Assembly: GCA_034926415.1 (NCBI GenBank)
Contig: JAYFRC010000043.1
Coordinates: forward strand, 9,161-73,160
Source of the DNA: JAYFRC01 sp034926415
GTDB taxonomy: Bacteria; Bacillota; Clostridia; Oscillospirales; Oscillospiraceae
Direction: 5' to 3'
Length of the DNA: 64,000 nucleotides
Each line of letters starts with the position of its first letter. Positions within the stretch are counted from its first letter, which is position 1. Below the pieces are notes generated by a model. It searched no databases, was not told where the DNA came from, and was given only the letters and a program-made list of their open reading frames with translations. Position numbers and translations under genes: made by a program. This document shows, in pieces, positions 18,379 to 26,701 of this stretch.

Positions 18379-19569
18379 ATGTACAATGACAATGACATCG
18401 TAGTACTCGGCTATGCAAGAACGGCAATCGGCGATTTTCTCGGATCTCTGAAGAACACGCCCCTGGTGGATCTTGCCACCCTCGTGGTAAAGGCCGCCAT
18501 GGAGCGTTCCGGCGTCAAGCCTGAAGAGATCGACGAGCTCGGCATGGGCTGCATTTACAAGCACGGCAACGGCGGCAACCCCGCAAGACAGGTTGAGGTC
18601 AAGGCCGGCATCCCCAACAGCGCCTGGGCATATACTATTGACCAGCAGTGCGCTTCCGGCATGAAGGCTCTCGACATCGTTCGCCGCAGCCTTATAACCG
18701 GCGGCTGCAAAGTTGCTGTCGTCGCCGGCGCAGACGTCATGTCCCGCGCTCCGTATCTTTCTCTTAACGGCCGCACCGGCTTCCGTATGGGCGACGTTAA
18801 GCTCGTCGACTCCCTCACCAAGGAAGGCCTGAGCTGCTCTATCGCCGGCTATCACATGGGCCTCACCGCTGAGAATCTGGCTGTCAAGTACAACATCAGC
18901 CGCCAGGAGCAGGACGAACTTGCAGTTATGAGCCATCAGCGCGCTATCGCCGCTATCGACGCCGGCCGTTTTGATGATGAGATCATTCCCGTTCCCGTCA
19001 AGGTCAAGAAGACCGTTGTCGATTTCAAGGTGGACGAGCATCCTCGCCGCGACATCAGCCTCGAGAGCATATCCAAGCTGAAGCCCGTCTTCAAGCCCGA
19101 CGGCGGCACCGTCACCGCGGCTAACGCTTCCGGCATCAACGACGCCGCTGCCGCGATGGTCGTCACCACAGGCAAGTACTGCAAAGAGCACGGCCTTAAT
19201 CCCGTAGCCCGCATACTTACGACTACCAGCTACGGCGTTCCTGCCGAGATCATGGGCATCGGCCCCGCATACGTTATCCCCAAGGCCCTTGAGGAAGTCG
19301 GACTTTCCAAGGACGCTATCGATTACTGGGAACTCAACGAGGCGTTTGCGGCTCAGTTCCTGGCCTGCAACAGAGAGCTTAAGCTCAACATGGACAAGGT
19401 CAACCGCAACGGTTCCGGCATCAGCCTCGGCCATCCTGTCGGATGCACCGGCGCCCGCATCATCATGGCCTGCATCAACGAGATGAAGGCTAAGAAGGAG
19501 CACTACGGTGTTGCTTCCCTGTGCGTCGGCGGCGGCCCGGCTATGGCTACTGTCATCGAGATGCTGTAA
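18379..19569 (+). CDS. Thiolase (acetyl-CoA C-acetyltransferase type)
   Basis: A 396-residue thiolase, full family length. The nucleophile is Cys91 in DQQCASGMKA, followed by the NEAFAAQ loop (near 320), His352 in GHPVGCTGARI and the second catalytic cysteine Cys382 in SLCVGGG. It condenses two acetyl-CoA to acetoacetyl-CoA or runs the reverse thiolysis, in butyrate/ketoacid metabolism of fermenting Clostridia. Biased codons suggest high expression. It stands alone: a LysR gene is divergent upstream, and a strong terminator lies downstream. It could use acetoacetyl-CoA made by the BKACE at the right end of the window (inference). The gene symbol thlA/atoB is not assigned because substrate range is unknown. 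Confidence 0.9.
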   Translation: MYNDNDIVVLGYARTAIGDFLGSLKNTPLVDLATLVVKAAMERSGVKPEEIDELGMGCIYKHGNGGNPARQVEVKAGIPNSAWAYTIDQQCASGMKALDIVRRSLITGGCKVAVVAGADVMSRAPYLSLNGRTGFRMGDVKLVDSLTKEGLSCSIAGYHMGLTAENLAVKYNISRQEQDELAVMSHQRAIAAIDAGRFDDEIIPVPVKVKKTVVDFKVDEHPRRDISLESISKLKPVFKPDGGTVTAANASGINDAAAAMVVTTGKYCKEHGLNPVARILTTTSYGVPAEIMGIGPAYVIPKALEEVGLSKDAIDYWELNEAFAAQFLACNRELKLNMDKVNRNGSGISLGHPVGCTGARIIMACINEMKAKKEHYGVASLCVGGGPAMATVIEML

Positions 19570-19600
19570 GAGATCCAATCTGAATAAAAAAACGCAGAGA

Positions 19601-19636
19601 CGCGCCGCGGAATTTATATTCCGCGGCGCGTTTTTT
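19601..19636 (+). terminator. Strong terminator after the thiolase gene
   Basis: A 13-bp stem (CGCGCCGCGGAAT and its complement) with a TTAT loop, then TTTTTT. Confidence 0.9.
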
Positions 19637-19796
19637 GCCGTGCAGACCGTCCCCGGCGGGAGCGGATTTTTTGATAAAGGAAAGATGGAACGCGGGGGGA
19701 CATGAAAAGGCGGGGACAGGTGCGCGCCCGTCCCCGTCTTCCAAAGAGAAGGAACCTATATCTTACGCGCCGTTTTCCGCGGCGCATGGGATAACG

Positions 19797-20453
19797 TTAT
19801 TTGCCGAGGCAGAGCGCCGTCCCGTTGGCAATGTCCGCCGCCGCGTCGTTATACAGTATCGCGGTGCCGGTCACGCCCTCGAGCGTCTCTATCGAGTCGC
19901 CGTCGGGGATGTTGAAGTACTTCTCGCCCTCGTCGTTGATGCGCAGCATGTGGTAAGCGCTTTCCTCCCCGCCGCCGGAGTAGGGCGCAATTATCATTTT
20001 CCAGCCGCCGATCGTCTCGTCGCTGACGATAAGGGGCATATGGACGAGTGAGAGCTGCTTGTTGACGACCATTTTGCCGTCCTCCATAAATATGATGAGT
20101 CCGCTGTCCCCGCCGTTGCCGCTGACATAGGGTCCGACGACGGAAGCGACTATCTCATCGGTGCCGTCGCCGTTGAGGTCGACGTAGTTATAAAAATAAT
20201 AAGTATCGTTGACGTATTCCTCCGGCACAGCGAAGGTGGATATAATAAGCTGTTTCAGCTCGTCGTTTTGCGCTGTCTCCGAGGGGGTAAGCGCTATAGC
20301 GTCCGAATACTCCGGCAGGCTGCTTGTCTCGGGCACGGTCGTGCCGGACGTAGCGGTACCGCCGGGTTCCGAAGAGTTGTTACTGCCTCCGCAGGCAGTA
20401 AGGCAGGAAGCGATAACACCCAGACAGAGAGCAAGGGCAAGAAATTTTTTCAT
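19797..20453 (-). CDS. Putative secreted lipoprotein
   Basis: A 218-residue protein with a lipoprotein signal peptide (MKKFLALALCLGVIASC, lipobox LTAC with lipidated Cys near residue 21), a Ser/Gly/Thr-rich linker, and a ~150-residue extracytoplasmic domain that includes VDLNGDGTDEIVASVV, an FG-GAP/VCBS-like or EF-loop-like calcium motif. I do not recognise a function. Start at 20453 is chosen for the signal peptide; GATTACTCGAAAG lies upstream. It has its own promoter and is convergent with the thiolase gene. Confidence 0.75.
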   Translation of the reverse strand: MKKFLALALCLGVIASCLTACGGSNNSSEPGGTATSGTTVPETSSLPEYSDAIALTPSETAQNDELKQLIISTFAVPEEYVNDTYYFYNYVDLNGDGTDEIVASVVGPYVSGNGGDSGLIIFMEDGKMVVNKQLSLVHMPLIVSDETIGGWKMIIAPYSGGGEESAYHMLRINDEGEKYFNIPDGDSIETLEGVTGTAILYNDAAADIANGTALCLGK

Positions 20454-20497
20454 CTTTCGAGTAATCCTCCAATATGGCAGTAAAGACTGTATCAATG

Positions 20498-20526
20498 ATA
20501 TTAGTACACGACGACGTTTTTTGCAA
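20498..20526 (-). promoter_or_regulatory. Promoter of the lipoprotein gene
   Basis: Minus strand: TTGCAA (20521-20526), 17-base spacer, TAATAT (20498-20503). Confidence 0.7.
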
Positions 20527-20607
20527 GAGAAATATAGCTACAATTTGGTAACATGACTGGGAGCGCATTGCACGCTTTAAGTATGCCCTGTCCGCCGCCG
20601 CCGTATG

Positions 20608-20639
20608 AAAAAAAGCCGCCACGCGGGTGACGGCCTTTT
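20608..20639 (-). terminator. Terminator after pyrG
   Basis: Minus strand: GCCGTCAC and GTGGCGGC pair (one G-U) around a short loop and run into TTTTTTT. Confidence 0.85.
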
Positions 20640-20654
20640 GAAGTCTATGAAGCT

Positions 20655-22259
20655 TTAGCTGTTATGATGCTCCTTGGCCGCACGGATAAAATCGCGGAAA
20701 AGCGGATGAGCGCGGTTGGGACGGCTCTTGAGCTCGGGATGGAACTGTACGCCGACGAACCAGGGATGTTCCGGAAGCTCTACTATCTCGACAAGGTGGC
20801 CGTTGGGCGACAGGCCGGCCAGACGCAGGCCCTTGCTGGTCATAAGCTCGCGGTAATCGTTGTTGAATTCGTAGCGGTGGCGGTGGCGTTCGCTTATATG
20901 GTCGCTGCCGTAGATGTCTCGGACCATCGTGCCCTCCGCCAGAACGCAGGGATACGCGCCGAGGCGCATCGTGCCGCCCTTGGCTACGACGCCGACCTGC
21001 TCGGGCATGAGATAGATGACGGGATCGGGCGTGTCGGGATTCAGCTCGCTCGAGTGCGCCTGAGGCAGGCCGCAGACGTGCCGCGCAAAGTCTATGACTG
21101 CCATCTGCATACCGAGGCAAACGCCGAAATACGGCACGTTATTTTCACGCGCGTATCTTGCGGCGGAGATCATGCCCTCTATTCCGCGGTCGCCGAAGCC
21201 GCCGGGAACGATTATGCCGTCCGCTGCGCCGAGTATCTCTCCGGCGTTGTCGTCGGTGACTTTTTCGGAGTCAACCCATTCGATTTCGACCTTTGCGTCG
21301 TTTTCGATGCCGCCATGGGTCAGTGCCTCGACGACGCTGAGGTATGCGTCGTGCAGCGCGACGTACTTGCCTACGAGGGCGATGCGAACCTCGCCGTGGA
21401 CATTTTTAGCGCGCTCGACCATAGCGGCCCATTCGCTCAGGTCGGGCTTTTGGCAGTTGAGGCCGAGGCGGCGGCAGGTCACGTCCGCGAGCCCGGCTTT
21501 TTCCAGCATCAGCGGCACCTCGTAGAGTATTGGAGCCGTCAGGTTGGGGATGGCGTTTTCCTTGGGGATGTTGCAGAAGAGCGAAATTTTATCAAGTATA
21601 TCGCCGGGTATTTCGTAATCGCTGCGGCACATGATAATGTCAGGCTGGATTCCGATTCCGAGAAGCTCCTTGCAGCTGTGCTGGGTGGGTTTGCTCTTAA
21701 GCTCTCCGCTTCCGGGGATGGAAACGATGAGCGAAACGTGTATGAACATGACATCCTGACGTCCGACTTCCTGCGCGACCTGGCGTATTGCCTCGAGGAA
21801 AGGCTGGGATTCGATGTCGCCGACGGTTCCGCCTATCTCGGTGATGACGACGTCAGTGTCCTCTGTTCCGACGGAGAAGACGCGCTGCTTTATCTCGTTG
21901 GTAATGTGGGGGATTACCTGTACGGTGCGGCCGAGGTAGTCGCCGGTTCGCTCGCGGTTGAGCACGCTCCAGTATATCTGGCCGGAGGAGACAGACGAAT
22001 TTTTCGTAAGGTTTTCGTCAATAAACCTTTCGTAATGTCCAAGGTCGAGATCGGTCTCGGCGCCGTCGTCGGTGACGAAGACCTCGCCGTGCTGATACGG
22101 ACTCATGGTTCCGGGATCGACGTTTAGATACGGGTCGAACTTCTGGATGGTGACGCGAAGCCCCCGCATTTTCAGCAGCCGTCCGAGAGACGCGGCGGTT
22201 ATCCCCTTACCGAGACCTGAGACCACACCGCCCGTTACGAAAATATATTTGACTGACAT
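20655..22259 (-). CDS. pyrG: CTP synthase
   Basis: A 534-residue enzyme making CTP from UTP with glutamine as nitrogen donor. The N-terminal synthetase domain begins KYIFVTGGVVSGLGKG (P-loop) and continues RGLRVTIQKFDPYLNVDPG. The C-terminal class I glutamine amidotransferase has its nucleophile in YFGVCLGMQ (Cys near residue 381) and the His-Glu pair in VQFHPE near the end. The start at 22259 has GGGGGGAAAC upstream. It has its own promoter and terminator, so it is a single-gene unit. Confidence 0.97.
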   Translation of the reverse strand: MSVKYIFVTGGVVSGLGKGITAASLGRLLKMRGLRVTIQKFDPYLNVDPGTMSPYQHGEVFVTDDGAETDLDLGHYERFIDENLTKNSSVSSGQIYWSVLNRERTGDYLGRTVQVIPHITNEIKQRVFSVGTEDTDVVITEIGGTVGDIESQPFLEAIRQVAQEVGRQDVMFIHVSLIVSIPGSGELKSKPTQHSCKELLGIGIQPDIIMCRSDYEIPGDILDKISLFCNIPKENAIPNLTAPILYEVPLMLEKAGLADVTCRRLGLNCQKPDLSEWAAMVERAKNVHGEVRIALVGKYVALHDAYLSVVEALTHGGIENDAKVEIEWVDSEKVTDDNAGEILGAADGIIVPGGFGDRGIEGMISAARYARENNVPYFGVCLGMQMAVIDFARHVCGLPQAHSSELNPDTPDPVIYLMPEQVGVVAKGGTMRLGAYPCVLAEGTMVRDIYGSDHISERHRHRYEFNNDYRELMTSKGLRLAGLSPNGHLVEIVELPEHPWFVGVQFHPELKSRPNRAHPLFRDFIRAAKEHHNS

Positions 22260-22325
22260 AATGAGTTTCCCCCCAACATATACTTGTCCTGACAGAAAAT
22301 ATTTAATAATAAATCATAATAATTC

Positions 22326-22354
22326 ATTTTATCTTACGATGCGTGCCAAGTCAA
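22326..22354 (-). promoter_or_regulatory. Promoter of pyrG
   Basis: Minus strand: TTGACT (22349-22354), 17-base spacer, TAAAAT (22326-22331). Start near 22319 gives a leader of about 60 bases. I did not find the 5' C-rich slippage start described for B. subtilis pyrG with certainty. Confidence 0.75.
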
Positions 22355-22472
22355 CACGACGAAGCGTAAAAAACGTCGAAAATCGCCGTCTTGACACGCG
22401 TATTTTCAGCGAACTCGCGTTCCGCCGGCTGCCGTATTGTAATGGTATTGTAATGCTTTTGCGCAGTTTTCA

Positions 22473-22481
22473 TGATAAAAT
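22473..22481 (+). promoter_or_regulatory. Possible extended -10 promoter of the VanW gene
   Basis: TGA-TAAAAT, similar to the element before the decarboxylase gene at 1636. No clear -35 at the right distance. Confidence 0.4.
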
Positions 22482-22539
22482 ACATATGATACTACACGAA
22501 TGATACCTTGCCAGGCGCGGGGTATAAAATGTTTTACGA

Positions 22540-24333
22540 ATGGGAGAGGAAGATTTGGAAGGAACACATTCGTCCGGGACGCCGGAGAAAAGCGGACGCG
22601 GAAAACGCGCGGTGATAATAATTGTCGTGATAATCGCTGCGCTTGTCGCCTGCACGCTTGGCGCGGGAGCAGTCGCGGCTTCAAGCGGGACTATATATCC
22701 GAACACATACGCTCTCGGTATAAATCTCGGCGGGATGACGGCCGCTGAAGCCGAAAGCGCGCTTTCGGCTGCCCAGAATACCGCTTACGCCAGCAAAATG
22801 ATAAACGTGAGCTGCTCCAACGGAAGGTCTACCGCGTTGGAGCTCGGACGCGCGGATGTGCGGCTTAAGGACGCGGCCAAGGCCGCATACGAGCGCGGCC
22901 GCGGCGGCGGGTTTATAACCAACGGGTTTGGATACATAGCGTCCTTTGTCGGAAAGCACAGCGCCGGAGCGCAGGTCCAGTACGACAAGGCCGCCGTGGA
23001 ACAGATGCTCTCCGAGGCGGACGAGCCCGCCGTAAGCTACGGCTGGGAGATAGACGGCGATACGCTCCGCGTGACGAAAGGGCGCACCGGCGAGACCGCG
23101 GACAGGGACGAATTCTATGAAAAGTTAGACAAGGCGCTTTCGGATTACGATTTCTCCGGCATAAGCGTCGGCTCGACGACGGTAGAGGCAGGCGAACCGC
23201 TGACCGGGCAGGGGCTTCACGACGAGCTTTATTCCGAGTTCAAAAACGCGTATTACGATAAGGCGACCGGCGAGATAGCCGGGGGAAGCGACGGGCTCGA
23301 CTTTGATGCCAAGGCTGCTCAGAAAGCGATAAACGATGCCGCCGCGGGCGAAGTCGTTGATATACCCATAACTGTCACAAAGCAGACGGTGACCAAGGAA
23401 GACCTGGAGGAGAATATCTTTTCCGATGTGCTCGGAAAATACACTACGAACGTCGGAGGAAGCGCCGCGAGAAAGAACAACGTCGGTATAGCGACCGCGG
23501 CCGTGAACGGCGTCATACTCAACAGCGGCGAGACGTTTTCCTATAACGATACGCTTGGCCAGCGCACCACGTCCAAAGGTTATCAGGCCGCGCCCGCCTA
23601 CGTTCAGGGCGAGACAGTGGACGAGATAGGCGGCGGCATTTGCCAGGTCTCGTCAACGCTCTACTGCGCCACGCTGTATTCGAATCTCGAGATAGTCCTG
23701 CGTTCGGCGCACATGTTCCGCGCGGCCTATGTGCCCTACGGAATGGACGCGACGGTGAGCTGGGGCGGCCCGGATTACCAGTTCAAAAACAATACGGATT
23801 ACCCCATAAAGATTACGGCATCTTACAGCGGCGGAAAGCTTACGGTCAGGATAATCGGGACAAAGAGCGATTCGAGCTACGTCAAGATGGAGTATAAGAT
23901 ACTTTCGACCACGCCATATAAGACCGTGGAGCAGGAGGACGCGACGCTGGCCGCCGGAGTTCGCCAGCAGAAACAGAACGGCTACACGGGTTACGTTGTG
24001 GAGACCTACCGCTGCATCTACAATCCCGACGGAACGCTTCAAAGCCGCAGCTACGAGGCCAAGAGCACATATAAGATGCGCAATGAGATAATCCTCGTCG
24101 GCACAAAGGGCGGAAACACCGACATCCCGACATCCGGCAGCATTGACGGGGAGACGGACGGGGAAACAACGGGCGAGACTCCGGGCGGCGCAACCGGTGA
24201 GACAAGCGGCGAAAGCGCGGGCGAAACCACCGAAGGAACGACCGGGGGAGATACCGGCGAAAACACCGGGGGGAATACGCCCGGCACAGAAGATGGCGAG
24301 GAGGGCGACAGCTACCTGAATGACCCAATCTGA
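22540..24333 (+). CDS. VanW-family cell-wall protein with PG-binding and G5-like domains
   Basis: A 597-residue membrane-anchored surface protein. Order: charged N-terminus, one membrane helix (AVIIIVVIIAALVACTLGAG, about residues 23-45), a peptidoglycan-binding type 4-like region (to about 280), the VanW domain (NSGETFSYNDTLG, GGGICQVSSTLY, near 325-400), a G5-like domain ending NEIILVGTKG, and a Gly/Thr/Glu repeat tail of ~55 residues. VanW proteins are of unknown enzymatic role and act at the wall. The ATG at 22540 has a weak site; TTG at 22555 is preceded by GGGAGAGGAAG and may be the real start, shortening the protein by five residues. Confidence 0.85.
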   Translation: MGEEDLEGTHSSGTPEKSGRGKRAVIIIVVIIAALVACTLGAGAVAASSGTIYPNTYALGINLGGMTAAEAESALSAAQNTAYASKMINVSCSNGRSTALELGRADVRLKDAAKAAYERGRGGGFITNGFGYIASFVGKHSAGAQVQYDKAAVEQMLSEADEPAVSYGWEIDGDTLRVTKGRTGETADRDEFYEKLDKALSDYDFSGISVGSTTVEAGEPLTGQGLHDELYSEFKNAYYDKATGEIAGGSDGLDFDAKAAQKAINDAAAGEVVDIPITVTKQTVTKEDLEENIFSDVLGKYTTNVGGSAARKNNVGIATAAVNGVILNSGETFSYNDTLGQRTTSKGYQAAPAYVQGETVDEIGGGICQVSSTLYCATLYSNLEIVLRSAHMFRAAYVPYGMDATVSWGGPDYQFKNNTDYPIKITASYSGGKLTVRIIGTKSDSSYVKMEYKILSTTPYKTVEQEDATLAAGVRQQKQNGYTGYVVETYRCIYNPDGTLQSRSYEAKSTYKMRNEIILVGTKGGNTDIPTSGSIDGETDGETTGETPGGATGETSGESAGETTEGTTGGDTGENTGGNTPGTEDGEEGDSYLNDPI

Positions 24334-24365
24334 TATTGCCTGATATTATGTGATATTATACTGAC

Positions 24366-24402
24366 ACGGAGCGGGCGCGCAAAAACGCCTGCTCCGTTTT
24401 TG
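24366..24402 (+). terminator. Terminator after the VanW gene
   Basis: ACGGAGCGGGCG pairs with CGCCTGCTCCGT and continues into TTTTT. Confidence 0.8.
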
Positions 24403-24649
24403 CGCGTCCGCTCGGGGATTTGCAGATACGCAGGCATAAGCGAGGAACGCAAAATCGGCGCGATCGATGTTCATCGATTCGCATATGAGCGACGCACGCA
24501 CGGTAACGCGGGAGGGGAAAGCCGCCCGGTAAGGGCGTAGCGATTCAAATTAAGCGGCTCTGCTGCGCGACAAAAATTTCCCTGCTGCAGCCGCTTGTTT
24601 TGTTAATTCCGACAAAAATTATTTTTCTTAAAAAAAGAGTCGTTTTTTG
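24403..24649 (+). ncRNA. Structured intergenic segment ending in a terminator-like hairpin (unidentified)
   Basis: No reading frame. It contains the hairpin GATCGATG-TT-CATCGATTC around 24461-24482, a CCGCCCGG/GGGCG-rich stretch near 24510-24535, and at about 24554-24604 a long stem AAGCGGCT ... AGCCGCTT followed by GTTTTGTT. It lies upstream of the xpt promoter, so it cannot be an xpt leader from that promoter. It could be a small RNA or a leader from an unseen promoter. It does not match the purine riboswitch consensus as far as I can see. Confidence 0.3.
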
Positions 24650-24678
24650 TTGAAAACGGCGGAGCAATAACATAAAAT
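24650..24678 (+). promoter_or_regulatory. Promoter of xpt and the nucleoside transporter operon
   Basis: TTGAAA (24650-24655), 17-base spacer, TAAAAT (24673-24678). The first in-frame ATG (24677) lies inside the -10 element, so translation must begin downstream. Confidence 0.75.
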
Positions 24679-24706
24679 GAATGTATCTTTTCAGGGGGTG
24701 TTTGCC

Positions 24707-25288
24707 GTGCAGCTTATGGAGGATCGCATACGCGCCGAGGGCGTAGTGCGTGAGGGCAACGTCCTAAAGGTCGACAGCTTTTTGAACCATCAGATGGACA
24801 TCGATCTTTTTAACGATATGGGTAAGGAATTCAGCCGTCTGTTCAAAGACGACAGACCTACGAAGATACTTACGATAGAGGCATCCGGTATAGGGATAGC
24901 TTGCGTCACCGCGCAGTATTTCCATATACCGGCTGTTTTTGCGAAGAAATCAGAGAGCAAGAACCTCGACGGCGACGTGTATACGAGTACGGTCGCATCG
25001 TTTACACATAATAAAGTATATCAGATACGGGTATCAAAAAAATTCATAAACGCGGACGACCGCGTGCTCATATTAGACGACTTTCTTGCCAAGGGCTGCG
25101 CGTGTCTCGGGCTTATCGACATCGTCGGGCAGGCGGGGGCGACTCTCGTGGGAGTCGGTGTAGCGATAGAAAAGGGTTTCCAGGAGGGCGGAGCGATGCT
25201 TCGCGACAGGGGGATACACCTTGAGTCGCTGGCCATAGTGGACAGCATGGACCCCGTCACGGGCGAGATAGAGTTCCGCCATCAGTAA
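24707..25288 (+). CDS. xpt: Xanthine phosphoribosyltransferase
   Basis: A 193-residue PRTase that turns xanthine plus PRPP into XMP for purine salvage. The LKVDSFLNHQMD segment near the N-terminus is characteristic of Xpt, and the PRPP loop is VLILDDFLAKGCA near residues 119-131. I start at GTG 24707: AGGGGG lies eight bases upstream, the length equals the B. subtilis enzyme, and the ATG at 24677 overlaps the promoter -10. The BMP-type nucleoside transporter genes follow after 63 bases without a terminator, making a purine-uptake and salvage unit. Confidence 0.9.
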   Translation: MQLMEDRIRAEGVVREGNVLKVDSFLNHQMDIDLFNDMGKEFSRLFKDDRPTKILTIEASGIGIACVTAQYFHIPAVFAKKSESKNLDGDVYTSTVASFTHNKVYQIRVSKKFINADDRVLILDDFLAKGCACLGLIDIVGQAGATLVGVGVAIEKGFQEGGAMLRDRGIHLESLAIVDSMDPVTGEIEFRHQ

Positions 25289-25351
25289 AGCGTTATCAAT
25301 GCGCCTCAGGCGGCGCTCGATAATAAAACAAAATTTGGAGGAAGAAAAAGA

Positions 25352-26533
25352 ATGAAAAAGATACTTGCGCTTGTTTCAGTTCTTGCGATGGTTCTGTGTC
25401 TGTTCGCGGGCTGCGGAAGCAAAAGCGACAGCACGACGACTACCACCGGAGGCGATACTGCCAGCGCCGGAGTCCCTGTCGAGGACATAAAGGTCGGCGT
25501 TATCCACATCGGCGATCCCGCTGCCGGTTCCGGCTATTCCTACACCCATGACGTGGGCATTCAGGAGATGCAGGCAAACCTCGGCCTTACCGACGATCAG
25601 ATCGTCCGCAAGCTGAACGTCTCCGACAGCGATACCACCGCTATCGAGAACGCAATCACCGAGTGCGTCGAGGAAGGCTGCAATATCATCTTCGCGACTT
25701 CGTGGGGCTATATGGACACCTGCGAGGCGCTTGCCGCCCAGTATCCGGACGTGTTCTTCTCTCACGGCACCGGCTACAAGTCAAACGGCACCAACTTCAA
25801 CCACTATTTCGGCAAGATTTATGAGGCCCGCTTCCTGTCCGGCATTGTCGCCGGCATGAAGACCGCCAGCAACAAGATAGGCTACGTCTCCGCTCAGAAC
25901 AACGAGAGCGGCGAGTGCACCAGCGGCATCGACGCGTTTGCAATGGGCGTTGAGTCCGTCAATCCCGATGCTGTCGTAGAAGTCAAGGTCACCGGTTCCT
26001 GGTACGATCCCGAGGGCGAGACTCAGGCCGCTCAGGCTCTTATCGACGACGGCTGCGACGTTATCGCTCAGCACTGCGACACCCCCAACCCCCAGCTCGC
26101 GGCTCAGGCTGCCGGCGTTTACGGCGTTGGCTATAACTCCGATATGCAGAAGGACGCCGGCGACAACTGCCTGACCAGCGTTGTCTGGGACTGGGGCGTT
26201 TACTACACCACCGCTGTCCAGAACGTTATTGACGGCACATGGAAGATCGGCGAGAAGGTCGAGGATTACTACGGCGGCATGGCCGACGGTCTTGTCGGCA
26301 TCACCGCGCTGTCCGCCGACTGCGCCGAGGGCACGCAGGCTGCTGTTGACGTCGCTACCGCCGCTATCAAGGACGGCTCCTTCGACGTATTCACCGGCAC
26401 CTACACCGACGCAGCGGGCAACACCATCGGCTGCAACGGCCAGATGGAGACAAACGACGGCCAGACCATCGCCGTCGACGGCAACGACTACGCGTCCATC
26501 ACCAGCTATTACAGAAACGTCGTTGTAAAGTAA
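25352..26533 (+). CDS. BMP-family nucleoside-binding lipoprotein of an ABC transporter
   Basis: A 393-residue lipoprotein with signal peptide and lipobox LFAGC (Cys near residue 23), a Ser/Thr linker and a PnrA/Bmp-type substrate-binding fold (DVGIQEMQ, ISGIVAGM-like LSGIVAGMKTA, KIGYVSAQ). This family captures purine nucleosides at the outer face of the membrane. Codon bias is strong. GGAGGAAGAAAAAG precedes the ATG. A hairpin terminator follows, separating it from the ATPase and permease genes, a usual device to make more binding protein than transporter. Confidence 0.9.
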   Translation: MKKILALVSVLAMVLCLFAGCGSKSDSTTTTTGGDTASAGVPVEDIKVGVIHIGDPAAGSGYSYTHDVGIQEMQANLGLTDDQIVRKLNVSDSDTTAIENAITECVEEGCNIIFATSWGYMDTCEALAAQYPDVFFSHGTGYKSNGTNFNHYFGKIYEARFLSGIVAGMKTASNKIGYVSAQNNESGECTSGIDAFAMGVESVNPDAVVEVKVTGSWYDPEGETQAAQALIDDGCDVIAQHCDTPNPQLAAQAAGVYGVGYNSDMQKDAGDNCLTSVVWDWGVYYTTAVQNVIDGTWKIGEKVEDYYGGMADGLVGITALSADCAEGTQAAVDVATAAIKDGSFDVFTGTYTDAAGNTIGCNGQMETNDGQTIAVDGNDYASITSYYRNVVVK

Positions 26534-26551
26534 TTTCAGCGACAATCCAAC

Positions 26552-26582
26552 AAGGGGCGGATAAAACTATCCGCCCCTTTCT
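26552..26582 (+). terminator. Intra-operon terminator between binding protein and ATPase genes
   Basis: A 12-bp stem AAGGGGCGGATA with loop AAAC and exact complement, then TTCTTGAATTTTT. Probably leaky, giving differential expression. Confidence 0.75.
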
Positions 26583-26701
26583 TGAATTTTTGAACATGCC
26601 TGCGAAAAAAGCGCGGGAGCTCCCGAGTTTTTTTGACAGACACGTTTGGGGCGAGGGGTCGCCTACTCCTGTCCATCGATATTTTAAGAGAGGGTGACGG
26701 C

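Noticed and set aside
20664..22127. 487-codon plus-strand frame opposite pyrG
   Set aside because: Antisense shadow of pyrG with no start signal.
24403..24706. Purine riboswitch before xpt
   Set aside because: The xpt promoter leaves only about 22 leader bases, and the upstream structured segment lacks the purine aptamer consensus.
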